From Candidatus Poribacteria bacterium (GTDB lineage: Bacteria; Poribacteria; WGA-4E; WGA-3G): a stretch of DNA of 64,000 nt. The DNA lies in the NCBI GenBank assembly GCA_022821725.1, contig JAJEDB010000095.1, positions 1 through 64,000 on the forward strand, in the 5' to 3' direction. The translations under genes and the position numbers were made by a program. Each line of letters opens with the position of its first letter. Positions within the stretch are counted from its first letter, which is position 1. The notes under the pieces were generated by a model. The model ran no database searches. It was not told the origin of the DNA and saw only the letters and a list, made by a program, of their open reading frames with translations. Shown here piece after piece: positions 9,263-17,389 of this stretch.

Positions 9263-10003
9263 ATGAGTCAAGATGAGCTTAAATCATTTTATCGTCGTAA
9301 CTTGCCTCATATACAGACACCGGGGGCAACTTTCTTCGTGACATTCCAACTTGCAGGAACTATACCGCAGCATGTATTAGCGCAATGGAAAACAGAAAAA
9401 TTACAATTTGACAGAGAAAAATCAAGACTTCTCAGGATGCAAAAGGACTCCGGGGCTGCGTCCACACAACAGAGACATTTTGAGGAAAAGTATAAACACC
9501 TGGAATGGAATCGACAATGGTTCCGAAAATTTGAAAAAACTTTGGACAGCGCGGGAAATGGACCTGTATGGCTCAAAGATAGTCGAATTGCTAAAGCAGT
9601 GGCGGAAAGTCTGCATTACCGCGATGGAAAAATGTATTGCCTGGATGCCTATTGCATCATGTCAAATCATGTCCATGTTGTATTCACACCGCTCACCAGG
9701 CAATCTTCCAGAACAGATGCTGTTAATCCGGCAGAAAATACAGCACAAACGAAGGATTTGTGTTACAATTCACTTTCCTCCATTATGCAGTCCCTTAAAG
9801 GGTACACGGCTCGTAAAGCTAATAGTCTATTAGGAAGGAGTGGCGCATTCTGGCAGCCAGAAAGCTACGATCATATTGTTCGGGATGCCAACGAATGGCA
9901 ACGGATTGTCACCTATGTTCTCAATAATCCCGTAAAGGCAGGTTTGGTGGACAGGTGGGAAAAATGGCAGTGGAGTTATTGCCGATGTAGCATAGGCTGT
10001 TAG
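9263..10003 (+). CDS. REP-associated tyrosine transposase (RAYT, Y1_Tnp / IS200-like)
   Basis: 246 residues. The HUH motif is His136-Val-His138 (SNHVHVVF) and the candidate nucleophile is Tyr202 in QPESYDHIVR; the C-terminal ends with VLNNPVKAGLV and WPWSY-like WQWSYCRC, all standard for TnpA_REP proteins. Such enzymes nick and join single-stranded DNA at REP hairpins, and are thought to spread REPs rather than mobilise themselves. REP copies flank it on both sides, and its stop codon lies inside copy 3, so the last five residues are encoded by the repeat. Base composition is more AT-rich than the neighbouring enzymes. No clear ribosome site; the ATG at 9263 is taken as first in frame. Confidence 0.9.
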   Translation: MSQDELKSFYRRNLPHIQTPGATFFVTFQLAGTIPQHVLAQWKTEKLQFDREKSRLLRMQKDSGAASTQQRHFEEKYKHLEWNRQWFRKFEKTLDSAGNGPVWLKDSRIAKAVAESLHYRDGKMYCLDAYCIMSNHVHVVFTPLTRQSSRTDAVNPAENTAQTKDLCYNSLSSIMQSLKGYTARKANSLLGRSGAFWQPESYDHIVRDANEWQRIVTYVLNNPVKAGLVDRWEKWQWSYCRCSIGC

Positions 10004-10165
10004 CCTGTGCGATTGCCGCATCATCCCTTGTAGCATAGGAGACCGTTAGCCTGGGCTATTACCGCATCATCCCTTGTAGCATAGGAGACCGTTAGTCCCC
10101 TGTGCGATTGCCACATAATCCGTTGTAGCATAGGCTGTTAGCCTGTGCAATTGTCGCATAACCTA
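9986..10165 (+). repeat. Four tandem REP units downstream of RAYT (copies 3-6)
   Basis: Four reverse-orientation REP palindromes begin at 9986, 10029, 10075 and 10124 (spacings 43, 46 and 49). The first (9986-10010) and last (10124-10148) are perfect matches to copy 1; the middle two are variants with GGAGACC in one arm. Each palindrome is followed by a similar spacer (ATTGCCGCATCATCC and relatives), so the whole unit of about 46 bases is repeated. RAYT terminates in the first unit. Confidence 0.85.
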
Positions 10166-10216
10166 TTATGGTGTGCAACTTATAGCGTAAACTGTTTTTT
10201 GAGGAAGGAAATTGAA

Positions 10217-10513
10217 ATGGAAATCAAATTGGGTAGGATAAAGGTTGAACCGCAAGATATCGCGTCATGTGATCCTGAGGAGCCCTTTGAGTGTGCGATT
10301 GCGCATGCATTGCAGCGCTACGGTTACGTTGATCCAATCGTTAGCTTTATACTTATAGAAATCCATGAGAACGAAACGGAATATTTGTGTAGCGCCGCTA
10401 TCGCCGATTGGCAACTCGACCTCATAGAAGGGGATCCCGTCGATCCAATCACGCTGGTATTTGATGAAAAAAATGAAGAGGTCTGGCTTGAAAGCGAATA
10501 CCAGCAGCAGTGA
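10217..10513 (+). CDS. Small hypothetical protein
   Basis: 98 residues, acidic, with no signal peptide or membrane segment. I chose the ATG at 10217 because GAGGAAGGAA lies just upstream; an earlier in-frame start at 10145 would begin inside the last REP unit. Visible features are an alternating hydrophobic/charged middle (VSFILIEIHENETEYLC) suggesting a beta-rich fold and an acidic C-terminus. I do not recognise a family. It sits between REP repeats and a TIR-bounded element in the accessory patch. Confidence 0.55.
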   Translation: MEIKLGRIKVEPQDIASCDPEEPFECAIAHALQRYGYVDPIVSFILIEIHENETEYLCSAAIADWQLDLIEGDPVDPITLVFDEKNEEVWLESEYQQQ

Positions 10514-10518
10514 AGGGT

Positions 10519-10657
10519 AACACCATTTCCAAAAGATTATATGGCATTAACTGTCCCTGAGTGCACAGAAACACAGTCTATGCTACAAAGGCACAGGCTA
10601 ACAGCCTATGCTACAAAAGAGTTCGTTTACTGAAGCATTTTCAATCAGTAATGGTAT
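10519..10657 (+). mobile_element. TIR-bounded non-autonomous element, copy 1, carrying REP sequences
   Basis: The left end (ACCATTTCCAAAAGATTATA) and right end (TTTCAATCAGTAATGGTA) match the ends of a second element at 42982-43090, and the two ends are inverted repeats of each other (ACCATTTC against TAATGGT). Inside lie a perfect REP palindrome (10591-10615) and a degenerate one (10563-10587). There is no coding capacity, so any movement would need an enzyme in trans. Confidence 0.6.
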
Positions 10658-10738
10658 AAGTTCGATTTTCGCAGATACTTTTTTCAGTATTTTACCGTTT
10701 TAGGTCCCTTTCACGTTTTACGAAGAAAGAGATAGTCC

Positions 10739-11593
10739 ATGAACACAGAAACAAAAATAGCAGTTGATCGAACTACAGGAAAACAATATCCGATAGAATT
10801 CCCAACCTCTGATATAGTTGAACAAGAGATTCTTGAACTGAATTATTCTCCCGATGGAATCACAAAGAGAGAAGCCACACAAAGGCTATCAGAAAAACTT
10901 GGGTTGTCTGATGAACAAAAAGTAGCAGTGAGAAAACAAGGCGAGAGATATCTCAGCATTTTTCATTATGGAGTGGTTACCCCCGCATTTGACAAACTTG
11001 TAAGAGAAGGAAAATTAGAACAACCAGAAGGTAGCCACAAACCCTATGTTCTCTTTGGTAGCACATCTCCACTACACTCTTCTGATGGGGATATTGAGGA
11101 GATTTACCAACAGATTAGAGAAAAAATAGCTGGAGACTTACTTCAGGAAATTAAAGCAAATTCCCCTGCTTTTTTTGAAAATCTCGTTATTGATCTTCTT
11201 GTTGAAATGGGATACGGTGGCTCAAGAGAAGATGCCGAAGCCGTAGGGCGTAGTGGTGACGGTGGGATTGACGGTATTATTAACCAAGATAGACTCGGAC
11301 TTGATGTCGTTTACGTTCAAGCGAAACGATGGGAAAAAAATGTGGGGGCACCTGAAATTGCTGGCTTTGCCGGAGCATTGGCAGGAAAAGGTGCTAACAA
11401 AGGAATCTTCATTACAACATCCGATTTTACCAAAGCTGCCAAAGACTACGATGCTGCAGGTTTCAAAATTATTCTTATTGATGGAAAACGACTTACTCAG
11501 TTGATGATTGACCACAACGTCGGAGTTTCTACAGTAAAAACCTATGAAATCAAGCGAGTCGATTCTGATTATTTTATTGAAGATGCTGGGTAA
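10739..11593 (+). CDS. mrr: Mrr-type restriction endonuclease (type IV, modified DNA)
   Basis: 284 residues. Residues about 1-110 form the winged-helix Mrr N-terminal domain. The C-terminal Mrr_cat domain has FENLVIDLLVEMGYG, GDGGIDG with Asp174, and VQAKRW with Gln194/Lys196, giving the D-Q-x-K nuclease signature. Known Mrr proteins cut DNA bearing foreign methylation; E. coli Mrr has the same two-domain layout. Codon use is visibly AT-rich compared with neighbours, and REP or TIR repeats lie on both sides (10519-10657 and 11606-11665), consistent with acquisition in a mobile patch. It is a single gene with no methylase beside it, as expected for type IV. Confidence 0.88.
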   Translation: MNTETKIAVDRTTGKQYPIEFPTSDIVEQEILELNYSPDGITKREATQRLSEKLGLSDEQKVAVRKQGERYLSIFHYGVVTPAFDKLVREGKLEQPEGSHKPYVLFGSTSPLHSSDGDIEEIYQQIREKIAGDLLQEIKANSPAFFENLVIDLLVEMGYGGSREDAEAVGRSGDGGIDGIINQDRLGLDVVYVQAKRWEKNVGAPEIAGFAGALAGKGANKGIFITTSDFTKAAKDYDAAGFKIILIDGKRLTQLMIDHNVGVSTVKTYEIKRVDSDYFIEDAG

Positions 11594-11605
11594 TATTTAG
11601 GGTAG

Positions 11606-11665
11606 GCACAGGCTAACAGCCTATGCTACACAAGAAGGCATAGGAGACCAACAACCTATGCTACA
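11606..11665 (+). repeat. REP palindrome copies downstream of mrr
   Basis: A perfect copy (11606-11630) is followed at 11638-11665 by a variant with GGAGACC in one arm, like the middle units at 10029 and 10075. They lie between the mrr stop and the next secreted-protein gene. Confidence 0.8.
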
Positions 11666-11694
11666 CGAAATACAACCAAAAGGAGACTTCTATT

Positions 11695-12417
11695 ATGAAC
11701 AGCCGTAACCTGTTCATCGCTATCTGTATAATGACGTTTGGCATTGCTACGCTTGCGATGTCGCAAACCTATTTTGAGGATAATTTCGACGATCCGAAAG
11801 AATCTGAAAAGAAATGGGTCGCCCTCTTCGGGGAATGGGAACTCAAGGACGATGAATACCATCAACTCCAAAATTCGCCCAACTGTATGAGTGTCGTCGC
11901 TGACGAATTCTGGGAGGACGACTGGAGTGATTACACCTTTGAGGTCCGAGGGAGTAAAGTCAGTGGTGCCGAAGGCTTCCTGATTATGTTTCGGTGCCAA
12001 GGTTTAATGCAAGCACGCGGACAGGCACTTGAGGATCATCCGCCACGTATGGAGAAACTTAAGCCCTCGTTGGAATACTGGTGGAACCTCGGTGGCTGGG
12101 GAAACACACGCTCGCAAGTTGAATCGTGGGGCGGCAAAGCGGGTGCCAATAGCGCTCACACCATCAAAGACAAAGATTGGTATAACATCAAGATTGTCAA
12201 CACGCCCAATAGTTACACGGTTATCCTCAACGATGAAGAGGTCGCAGAGGTGGACGATGATACCGAAGGCGGTGTCGGACGCATCGGCTTGGCAACGTGG
12301 AGCACGGTCGCGAAGTATGACGATGTCGTGGTTTACGGCCCCGACGGTCCCTCGTTAGCAGTTGACGCGAAGAACAAACTCGCGACGACGTGGGCACATC
12401 TTAAATCCGTGAAGTAG
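11695..12417 (+). CDS. Secreted LamG/DUF1080-like protein with shared C-terminal tail
   Basis: 240 residues. A signal peptide (residues 1-23, ending AMSQ) precedes a single jelly-roll domain: YFEDNFDDPKESEKKW, WELKDDEYHQ, YTFEVRGSKV, WYNIKIVNTPNSYTVILND, VGRIGLATWSTVAKYDDVVVYG. This order is typical of DUF1080 / 3-keto-disaccharide hydrolase-like and LamG folds, which bind or cleave carbohydrate outside the cytoplasm. I cannot tell enzyme from binding protein. The C-terminus, KNKLATTWAHLKSVK, is the best example of the tail shared with two other exported proteins here. A strong 12-bp hairpin follows the gene. Confidence 0.75.
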   Translation: MNSRNLFIAICIMTFGIATLAMSQTYFEDNFDDPKESEKKWVALFGEWELKDDEYHQLQNSPNCMSVVADEFWEDDWSDYTFEVRGSKVSGAEGFLIMFRCQGLMQARGQALEDHPPRMEKLKPSLEYWWNLGGWGNTRSQVESWGGKAGANSAHTIKDKDWYNIKIVNTPNSYTVILNDEEVAEVDDDTEGGVGRIGLATWSTVAKYDDVVVYGPDGPSLAVDAKNKLATTWAHLKSVK

Positions 12418-12440
12418 TTTTTGAACATTGTTGTGAATTG

Positions 12441-12468
12441 GAACGCGAGGTCCCGAGACCTCGCGTTC
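12441..12468. terminator. Perfect 12-bp inverted repeat, probable terminator or REP
   Basis: GAACGCGAGGTC and its exact reverse complement are separated by CCGA and followed by ACTTTTATA. It lies 23 bases after the secreted LamG-like gene. The U-run is weak, so it may be a REP-type hairpin rather than a classical terminator. Confidence 0.55.
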
Positions 12469-12491
12469 ACTTTTATAGGAACTGACAATAG

Positions 12492-13664
12492 ATGCTAAAC
12501 TATTTTTTGCCCCCACACATCGAATTTGGTGACGGGGCACTCCAGAATTTAGGCGAACATGTCAAGGCGTTCGATGGGAAAAAACCGTTCTTAGTGAGCG
12601 ACGCGGGCGTTATCAATGCGGGTATCCTCGCGAAAGCGACAGATGCTTTAGAAGCAAGCGGAAACCTGTCTTACGCGACGTATTCGGATATCGAACCGAA
12701 CCCAACGGACATTAGCGTTACACACGGTGTAGATGTTTACAAAGCTGAGGCGTGTGATGTCGTTATCGCTGTCGGCGGCGGAAGTGTGATGGATGCCGCC
12801 AAAGCCATTCGTCTTTTGACGACCCACACACCCCCTTTGGAACCTTACTACTCGGATGTTGGGGGTGCCGGGCGTATCCGAGGCGATATGCCACCGCTAA
12901 TATGTGTGCCGACGACTGCCGGCACAGGCAGTGAAGTGTCACACGGATCCGTCATTACGGATACATCCCTACAGACAACCAATCGATGGCGGAAGCGTGC
13001 AATCGTTACGCCTTTCAACATGTCGAATATCGCACTCCTTGATCCCGGAATAACCCTCGGCATGCCACCTGCGCTGACTGCCGCGACGGGTATGGATGCC
13101 ATCACACACGGTATTGAGGCGTATGTCGCCACGAGATACCACCCTATTGCGGAGGGTGTTGCATTACAGGCACTCAGAATGCTGAGCGCGAACATCCAAC
13201 AGGTCTACCATAAGGGTGAAGATGTAACCGCACGTGGGGAAATGCTGCTCGGATCCTGCATGGCAGCATTCTCGTTCCAGAAGGGACTCGGTGCGGTCCA
13301 TTCGCTGGCACACCAACTCTCTACAGATGCGCCCATACCGCATGGTGTCGCGAACGCCATTCTCCTCCCGCCTGTCATGGAATTCAACTTTTCGCATGCG
13401 AGCGAGAAATACGCGAAAATCGCGCGTGCCTTAGGTATAGACACACGTAACATGGATATTGACGAAGCCGGACATGCTGCCATCGAGAAAATCAGGGCAT
13501 ACAACACGGCGTTGAATATGCCCACAGGACTCGGAGAAGCCGGTTTGGATCGGGGAAAAATTCCGAAACTCGGCGCGGATGCGATGCTGGATCACTGTCA
13601 TAAATTCAATCCGAGGGTGTGTACGGAGGCGGATATGGTGGATTTATTTGAGGCGGCGTTCTAA
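12492..13664 (+). CDS. Iron-containing alcohol dehydrogenase
   Basis: 390 residues, full length for the family. The NAD-binding loop is VGGGSVMDAAKAI; PTTAGTGSEVS is the family's phosphate-binding motif; metal ligands are supplied by GMDAITHGIEAY, HSLAHQLS and IPHGVAN. These cytoplasmic enzymes reduce or oxidise short aldehydes and alcohols with an Fe(II) (sometimes Zn) centre. The physiological substrate is unknown. The gene ends tail to tail with the beta-propeller lipoprotein gene: the four bases CTAA contain the TAA of this gene and the TAG of the other. Confidence 0.92.
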   Translation: MLNYFLPPHIEFGDGALQNLGEHVKAFDGKKPFLVSDAGVINAGILAKATDALEASGNLSYATYSDIEPNPTDISVTHGVDVYKAEACDVVIAVGGGSVMDAAKAIRLLTTHTPPLEPYYSDVGGAGRIRGDMPPLICVPTTAGTGSEVSHGSVITDTSLQTTNRWRKRAIVTPFNMSNIALLDPGITLGMPPALTAATGMDAITHGIEAYVATRYHPIAEGVALQALRMLSANIQQVYHKGEDVTARGEMLLGSCMAAFSFQKGLGAVHSLAHQLSTDAPIPHGVANAILLPPVMEFNFSHASEKYAKIARALGIDTRNMDIDEAGHAAIEKIRAYNTALNMPTGLGEAGLDRGKIPKLGADAMLDHCHKFNPRVCTEADMVDLFEAAF

Positions 13665-15862
13665 GGCATATCAATCGGCACAATCCAGCCCTTCGTCAGT
13701 GCTGGTTTATAGGCGTTATCGCGCAAGTAATCCGACGTTTGCCACAAACAGAGATGCTTGCCATCCGGCATCCAAACGACCGAGGTCAACTTCATCGGTG
13801 TGCGAGCGATAGGAAATTTCTTACCACTCTCAAGATCATAAACCCAGACCTTCCAACGTATGCCCGCACAGTCCTCACGTTCCATATACGCCAACTGCTT
13901 ACGTGTTGGCGACCACGCAGGTGATGTGTGTTTCAAAATCTGGCTCTGTGTGAAAGTGGCCACCGTCTCCGATAAATGTAGCTGCTTATCAATCAGTTGT
14001 CCGGGACGGTTACTCCCGGATAAGACATACGCCAGATGCGTGCTATCCGCCGACCAGTCGAGTTGATGGACCTGTTGATGCTGTGTCAGGATCTCTTTTA
14101 TGCGTTGCCCTTCTATGTCTTGGATGCGGATACCAACATATTTTGCGTTGTTTACGCCGAAAGCAACACGGGTGCCATCGGGTGCCCAAGAGGGTGCGGA
14201 CAGATAGGTATAGGTCCGCTGTCGGCGTTCAATTGGGACGCGGGCAATAGCACTCAAACCGCTACTATCGCTGTTGATTCGGTAAATGATATCTAATCCC
14301 CCAGACTGAGAAAAGTCGCGTCTTCTGAACACCAAACGGTTAGAGGTCGGTGAGAACGCAGGTCCATCTCCACGAACCAATTGTTTGATCCGTCCGAATT
14401 TCCAATCGACGGTATAAATAAAGCGTTCACCGTTTTCATCAACTTCAAATGCAACAAGCCTACTGTCAAGCGACCAAGAGAGATACGGGTTGTAAAAGTT
14501 TCCGGTGTAGAACTTCCGTGCGCGTTCTCCCTTCCGATCCATAATCCACAGTTCATTTGCACGCCAGTATCTGCCCCCCAAATCCTCTCTTTTTAAAAAT
14601 GCGATGAACTCCCCATCCGGACTCCAGCGTGGAAACTCGGCACCTTCAATCAATTGCACCCTATACGGATCTGTAATTGCGTTATCTTCCGGACGACAGA
14701 AAGTCGTATTGAACAGGATACTGTCTATCTCTTTGAACTCACCAAAGGCGAACTGGTTCATCCATCCTCGGACCCCGTTCGGCAGTTCAACCTCATACCA
14801 TCCATCCGAAACCTGCAGAATCGACAAACGCACGCCGTCGTTGAGTTGTAACAACACGGCTGCTCCTTCTTTCGCTGTATAAACCGGTGCCGCGTCGTGT
14901 GTTACAACACCTTGCCGTCGAGTCTCCTGTTCACGGATGTTTTCTGTTGCGTTTGTAAAGGCGTAGACACTGCCATCACCAGATGCAGCGTAGAGAATAC
15001 CATCGGAAATTGCGGGGGCAGCGTCCACAAAACTACCGAGTTGATACGTCCACGTTTCAGACTTGGATGCCGCATCGAACGCGTGGAGCTTTCCATTACG
15101 AGCCCCGATATAGACGACACCATTCGCTGTCACAGGATAACTCTCACTGCCATTTGTCTGACCCCGCCACACATCCGCGTTGTGTTCTGGAAAGATAGGA
15201 CGGAACACCCCCTTCGCACATCCATATTCGATACCCTGGATGTGAACTGTCCGTTCACGCATTGCTTCGAGCGTCCCGGTCCTGGCGTTGAGGAGATAGA
15301 TTTTAGAAGGAAACGCCCCCACATAAACCTTGTTGTCCGAAACGATCGGCGGCGCGTCCATCCAGCTTTTCGATTTGAACTCCCACAACTTTTCACCCGT
15401 TTTCGCGTCCAAGGCGTAAACTTTGTTGTTCCTCGCGCTAAAGTAGACCCGATTCCCCAGGACTGTCGCGGAATAGCGGATGGCATCCCCCGCGTCAAAG
15501 ACCCACCGGATCCCCCACTGTTTCGCGTCCAATGCGTACAATTTACCGTCGGTCGATCCGATATATAAAATGCCGTTTGCAATTACGGGCGACGCGTGGA
15601 GCGGTCCACCGGTTTTGAATTTCCACAGCAGCTCCAGCGGCGGTGCAATGCTTTTGTCGGGACTCACCCCAGAAAAACCTACATCGTGCATGAAGGTATG
15701 CCAATCTTCAACACGAGGCGGCGCGAGCGGTTCTGTTGCTTCAGGGGCGGTTGACTGTTGGACCCTCGGCTGCTGGGGCTGCTCTTTCTGTTGCGAATCA
15801 CATCCCCATACAAACAGCAACACGAGCACAATCCAGTATTTCTGCTGCCACAATCGCTTCAT
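13661..15862 (-). CDS. Lipoprotein with PQQ-type propeller, SH3 insert and TolB-like repeats
   Basis: 733 residues from the ATG at 15862, giving MKRLWQQKYW and lipobox FVWGC; in-frame TTG (15877) and GTG (15871) starts are nearer the AGAAAGG site and remain possible. After a Gln/Pro-rich linker come PQQ-type blades (LYIGSTDGKLYALDAK, VYFSARNNKVYALDAKTG, VYVGAFPSKIYLLNARTG), then an SH3-like segment (VLLQLNDGVRLSILQVSDGW), then WD40-like PD40 repeats (WSPDGEFIAFL, SWAPDGTRVAFG, DWSADSTHLAYV). It should be anchored to a membrane facing the periplasm. PQQ-like blades with no dehydrogenase motif suggest a scaffold (as in BamB) rather than an enzyme. Role unknown. Confidence 0.78.
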   Translation of the reverse strand: MKRLWQQKYWIVLVLLFVWGCDSQQKEQPQQPRVQQSTAPEATEPLAPPRVEDWHTFMHDVGFSGVSPDKSIAPPLELLWKFKTGGPLHASPVIANGILYIGSTDGKLYALDAKQWGIRWVFDAGDAIRYSATVLGNRVYFSARNNKVYALDAKTGEKLWEFKSKSWMDAPPIVSDNKVYVGAFPSKIYLLNARTGTLEAMRERTVHIQGIEYGCAKGVFRPIFPEHNADVWRGQTNGSESYPVTANGVVYIGARNGKLHAFDAASKSETWTYQLGSFVDAAPAISDGILYAASGDGSVYAFTNATENIREQETRRQGVVTHDAAPVYTAKEGAAVLLQLNDGVRLSILQVSDGWYEVELPNGVRGWMNQFAFGEFKEIDSILFNTTFCRPEDNAITDPYRVQLIEGAEFPRWSPDGEFIAFLKREDLGGRYWRANELWIMDRKGERARKFYTGNFYNPYLSWSLDSRLVAFEVDENGERFIYTVDWKFGRIKQLVRGDGPAFSPTSNRLVFRRRDFSQSGGLDIIYRINSDSSGLSAIARVPIERRQRTYTYLSAPSWAPDGTRVAFGVNNAKYVGIRIQDIEGQRIKEILTQHQQVHQLDWSADSTHLAYVLSGSNRPGQLIDKQLHLSETVATFTQSQILKHTSPAWSPTRKQLAYMEREDCAGIRWKVWVYDLESGKKFPIARTPMKLTSVVWMPDGKHLCLWQTSDYLRDNAYKPALTKGWIVPIDMP

Positions 15863-16022
15863 AATATACACTAACAAATGCCTTTCTACAAAATTCTGAT
15901 GCGTATCAGTTTAGCACGAACCTGAATCTAATGCAACTGAAATGTTGGCAACCTTTTTCTTGATAAACGCCGTAAAAGGTATTAATTGGAAAACGAAATC
16001 CCCTTAAAAAATCACGAAAAAT

Positions 16023-16051
16023 TTGAATTTGCGGCAAATCTGTGTTAAAAT
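16023..16051 (+). promoter_or_regulatory. Probable promoter of glyA-folC
   Basis: TTGAAT (16023-16028), 17 bases, TAAAAT (16046-16051). It is the best-spaced match in the AT-rich region between the divergent lipoprotein gene and glyA. Confidence 0.4.
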
Positions 16052-16106
16052 TTAACTTCTACAGGTAAGATACCATCTCATACTTTAATTGCAAGCGGTA
16101 AATTTG

Positions 16107-17369
16107 ATGAATACATTAGAATCTAAATTAGGTGAAGTCGATCCACAGATCGTTGAAATCGCCGCTAAAGACTTAACACGCCAGCAAGACGCTCTCATGC
16201 TGATCCCGTCCGAGAATTATGCAAGCCGCGCCGTCATGGAAGCACAGAGCAGCATCCTCGCGAATAAATACGCTGAGGGTTACCCCGGTGAGCGTTACTA
16301 TAACGGATGCCAATTTATGGACGATGTTGAATCACTCGCCATTGAACGCGCAAAAGCACTCTTCGGTGCCGAGCACATCAACGTCCAGCCGCACGCCGGT
16401 TCCCAAGCGAACATGGCAGTCTATCATGCCTTGCTGGAACCCGGCGACACGGTTCTCGGTATGTCTCTCAGTCAAGGTGGACATCTCACGCATGGAGCCG
16501 GTGTCAATTTCTCGGGCAACCTTTACAATATTGTTGCTTATGGTGTTGATGCCGATACCGAACGAATCGACATGGCAGAAATCGCACGTCTTGCCAAAGC
16601 GCACCGTCCGAAACTTATCGTCGTCGGTGCAACGGCTTATCCTCGGCACTTCGACTTTGCGGCGTGGCGGCAGGTCGCTGATTCCGTAGGTGCCTATCTG
16701 CTGGCAGATATAGCCCATATCGCGGGACTTATTGCGGGTGGTGCCCATCCCGATCCCGTTCCATACAGTGATGTGATTACAACAACAACGCATAAGACTT
16801 TAAGGGGACCTCGCGGTGCGATGATTATGTGTAGAGCCGAATATGCAGACAAGATTGACCGCGCTGTGTTTCCGGGCTTACAAGGGGGTCCCTTCCTGCA
16901 TACAATCGCTGCCAGAGCTGTCGCCTTCAAAGAAGCCAGCGAACCCGCCTTTAAGACATATCAGGCACAGATCGTTAAAAATGCTAAGGCACTCGCGGCA
17001 CGGTTAATTGAAAACGGGTTCCGATTGGTGAGCGGTGGCACCGACAATCATCTGATGCTGATAGACCTTACTTCCAAATATGAGAAACTTAGTGGACGGC
17101 AAGCCGCCGATCATTTGGAAGATGCCGGAATTATTGTGAATAAAAATACGATTCCTTACGACAAAAGGAAACCGAGAACCACGAGCGGTCTACGCCTCGG
17201 GACACCGATGCTTACAACACGCGGCATGAAAGAGGATGAGATGGTTCTCGTCGCCGATTTCATCGCAGAAACGCTCGAAAATAGGCAGAAAGCCTCTATC
17301 AAACGGAAAATCCGAGGGGAAGTCAAGGAACTCTGTGCGCAATTCCCAATTTACGAATACCTAAAATAG
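16107..17369 (+). CDS. glyA: Serine hydroxymethyltransferase
   Basis: 420 residues. It converts serine and tetrahydrofolate to glycine and methylene-tetrahydrofolate with PLP, in the cytoplasm. The PLP lysine is Lys230 in [16 protein letters not shown], one position from the E. coli residue. Other family blocks are [33 protein letters not shown] and [12 protein letters not shown]. The ATG at 16107 gives the usual N-terminus; a TTG at 16089 is in frame but adds six atypical residues. folC follows after 20 bases, so the two probably form a one-carbon operon. Confidence 0.97.
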   Translation: MNTLESKLGEVDPQIVEIAAKDLTRQQDALMLIPSENYASRAVMEAQSSILANKYAEGYPGERYYNGCQFMDDVESLAIERAKALFGAEHINVQPHAGSQANMAVYHALLEPGDTVLGMSLSQGGHLTHGAGVNFSGNLYNIVAYGVDADTERIDMAEIARLAKAHRPKLIVVGATAYPRHFDFAAWRQVADSVGAYLLADIAHIAGLIAGGAHPDPVPYSDVITTTTHKTLRGPRGAMIMCRAEYADKIDRAVFPGLQGGPFLHTIAARAVAFKEASEPAFKTYQAQIVKNAKALAARLIENGFRLVSGGTDNHLMLIDLTSKYEKLSGRQAADHLEDAGIIVNKNTIPYDKRKPRTTSGLRLGTPMLTTRGMKEDEMVLVADFIAETLENRQKASIKRKIRGEVKELCAQFPIYEYLK

Positions 17370-17389
17370 TTGCCAGTTATCAGTAAACT

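Noticed and set aside
9986..10165. Four evenly spaced repeats resembling a CRISPR array
   Set aside because: The spacers are similar to each other and the repeats are palindromic REP copies next to a RAYT; no cas gene is present.
14897..15568. 223-residue plus-strand ORF
   Set aside because: It lies opposite the PQQ-type propeller coding region, has no ribosome site and a Cys/Arg/Thr-rich composition typical of antisense frames.
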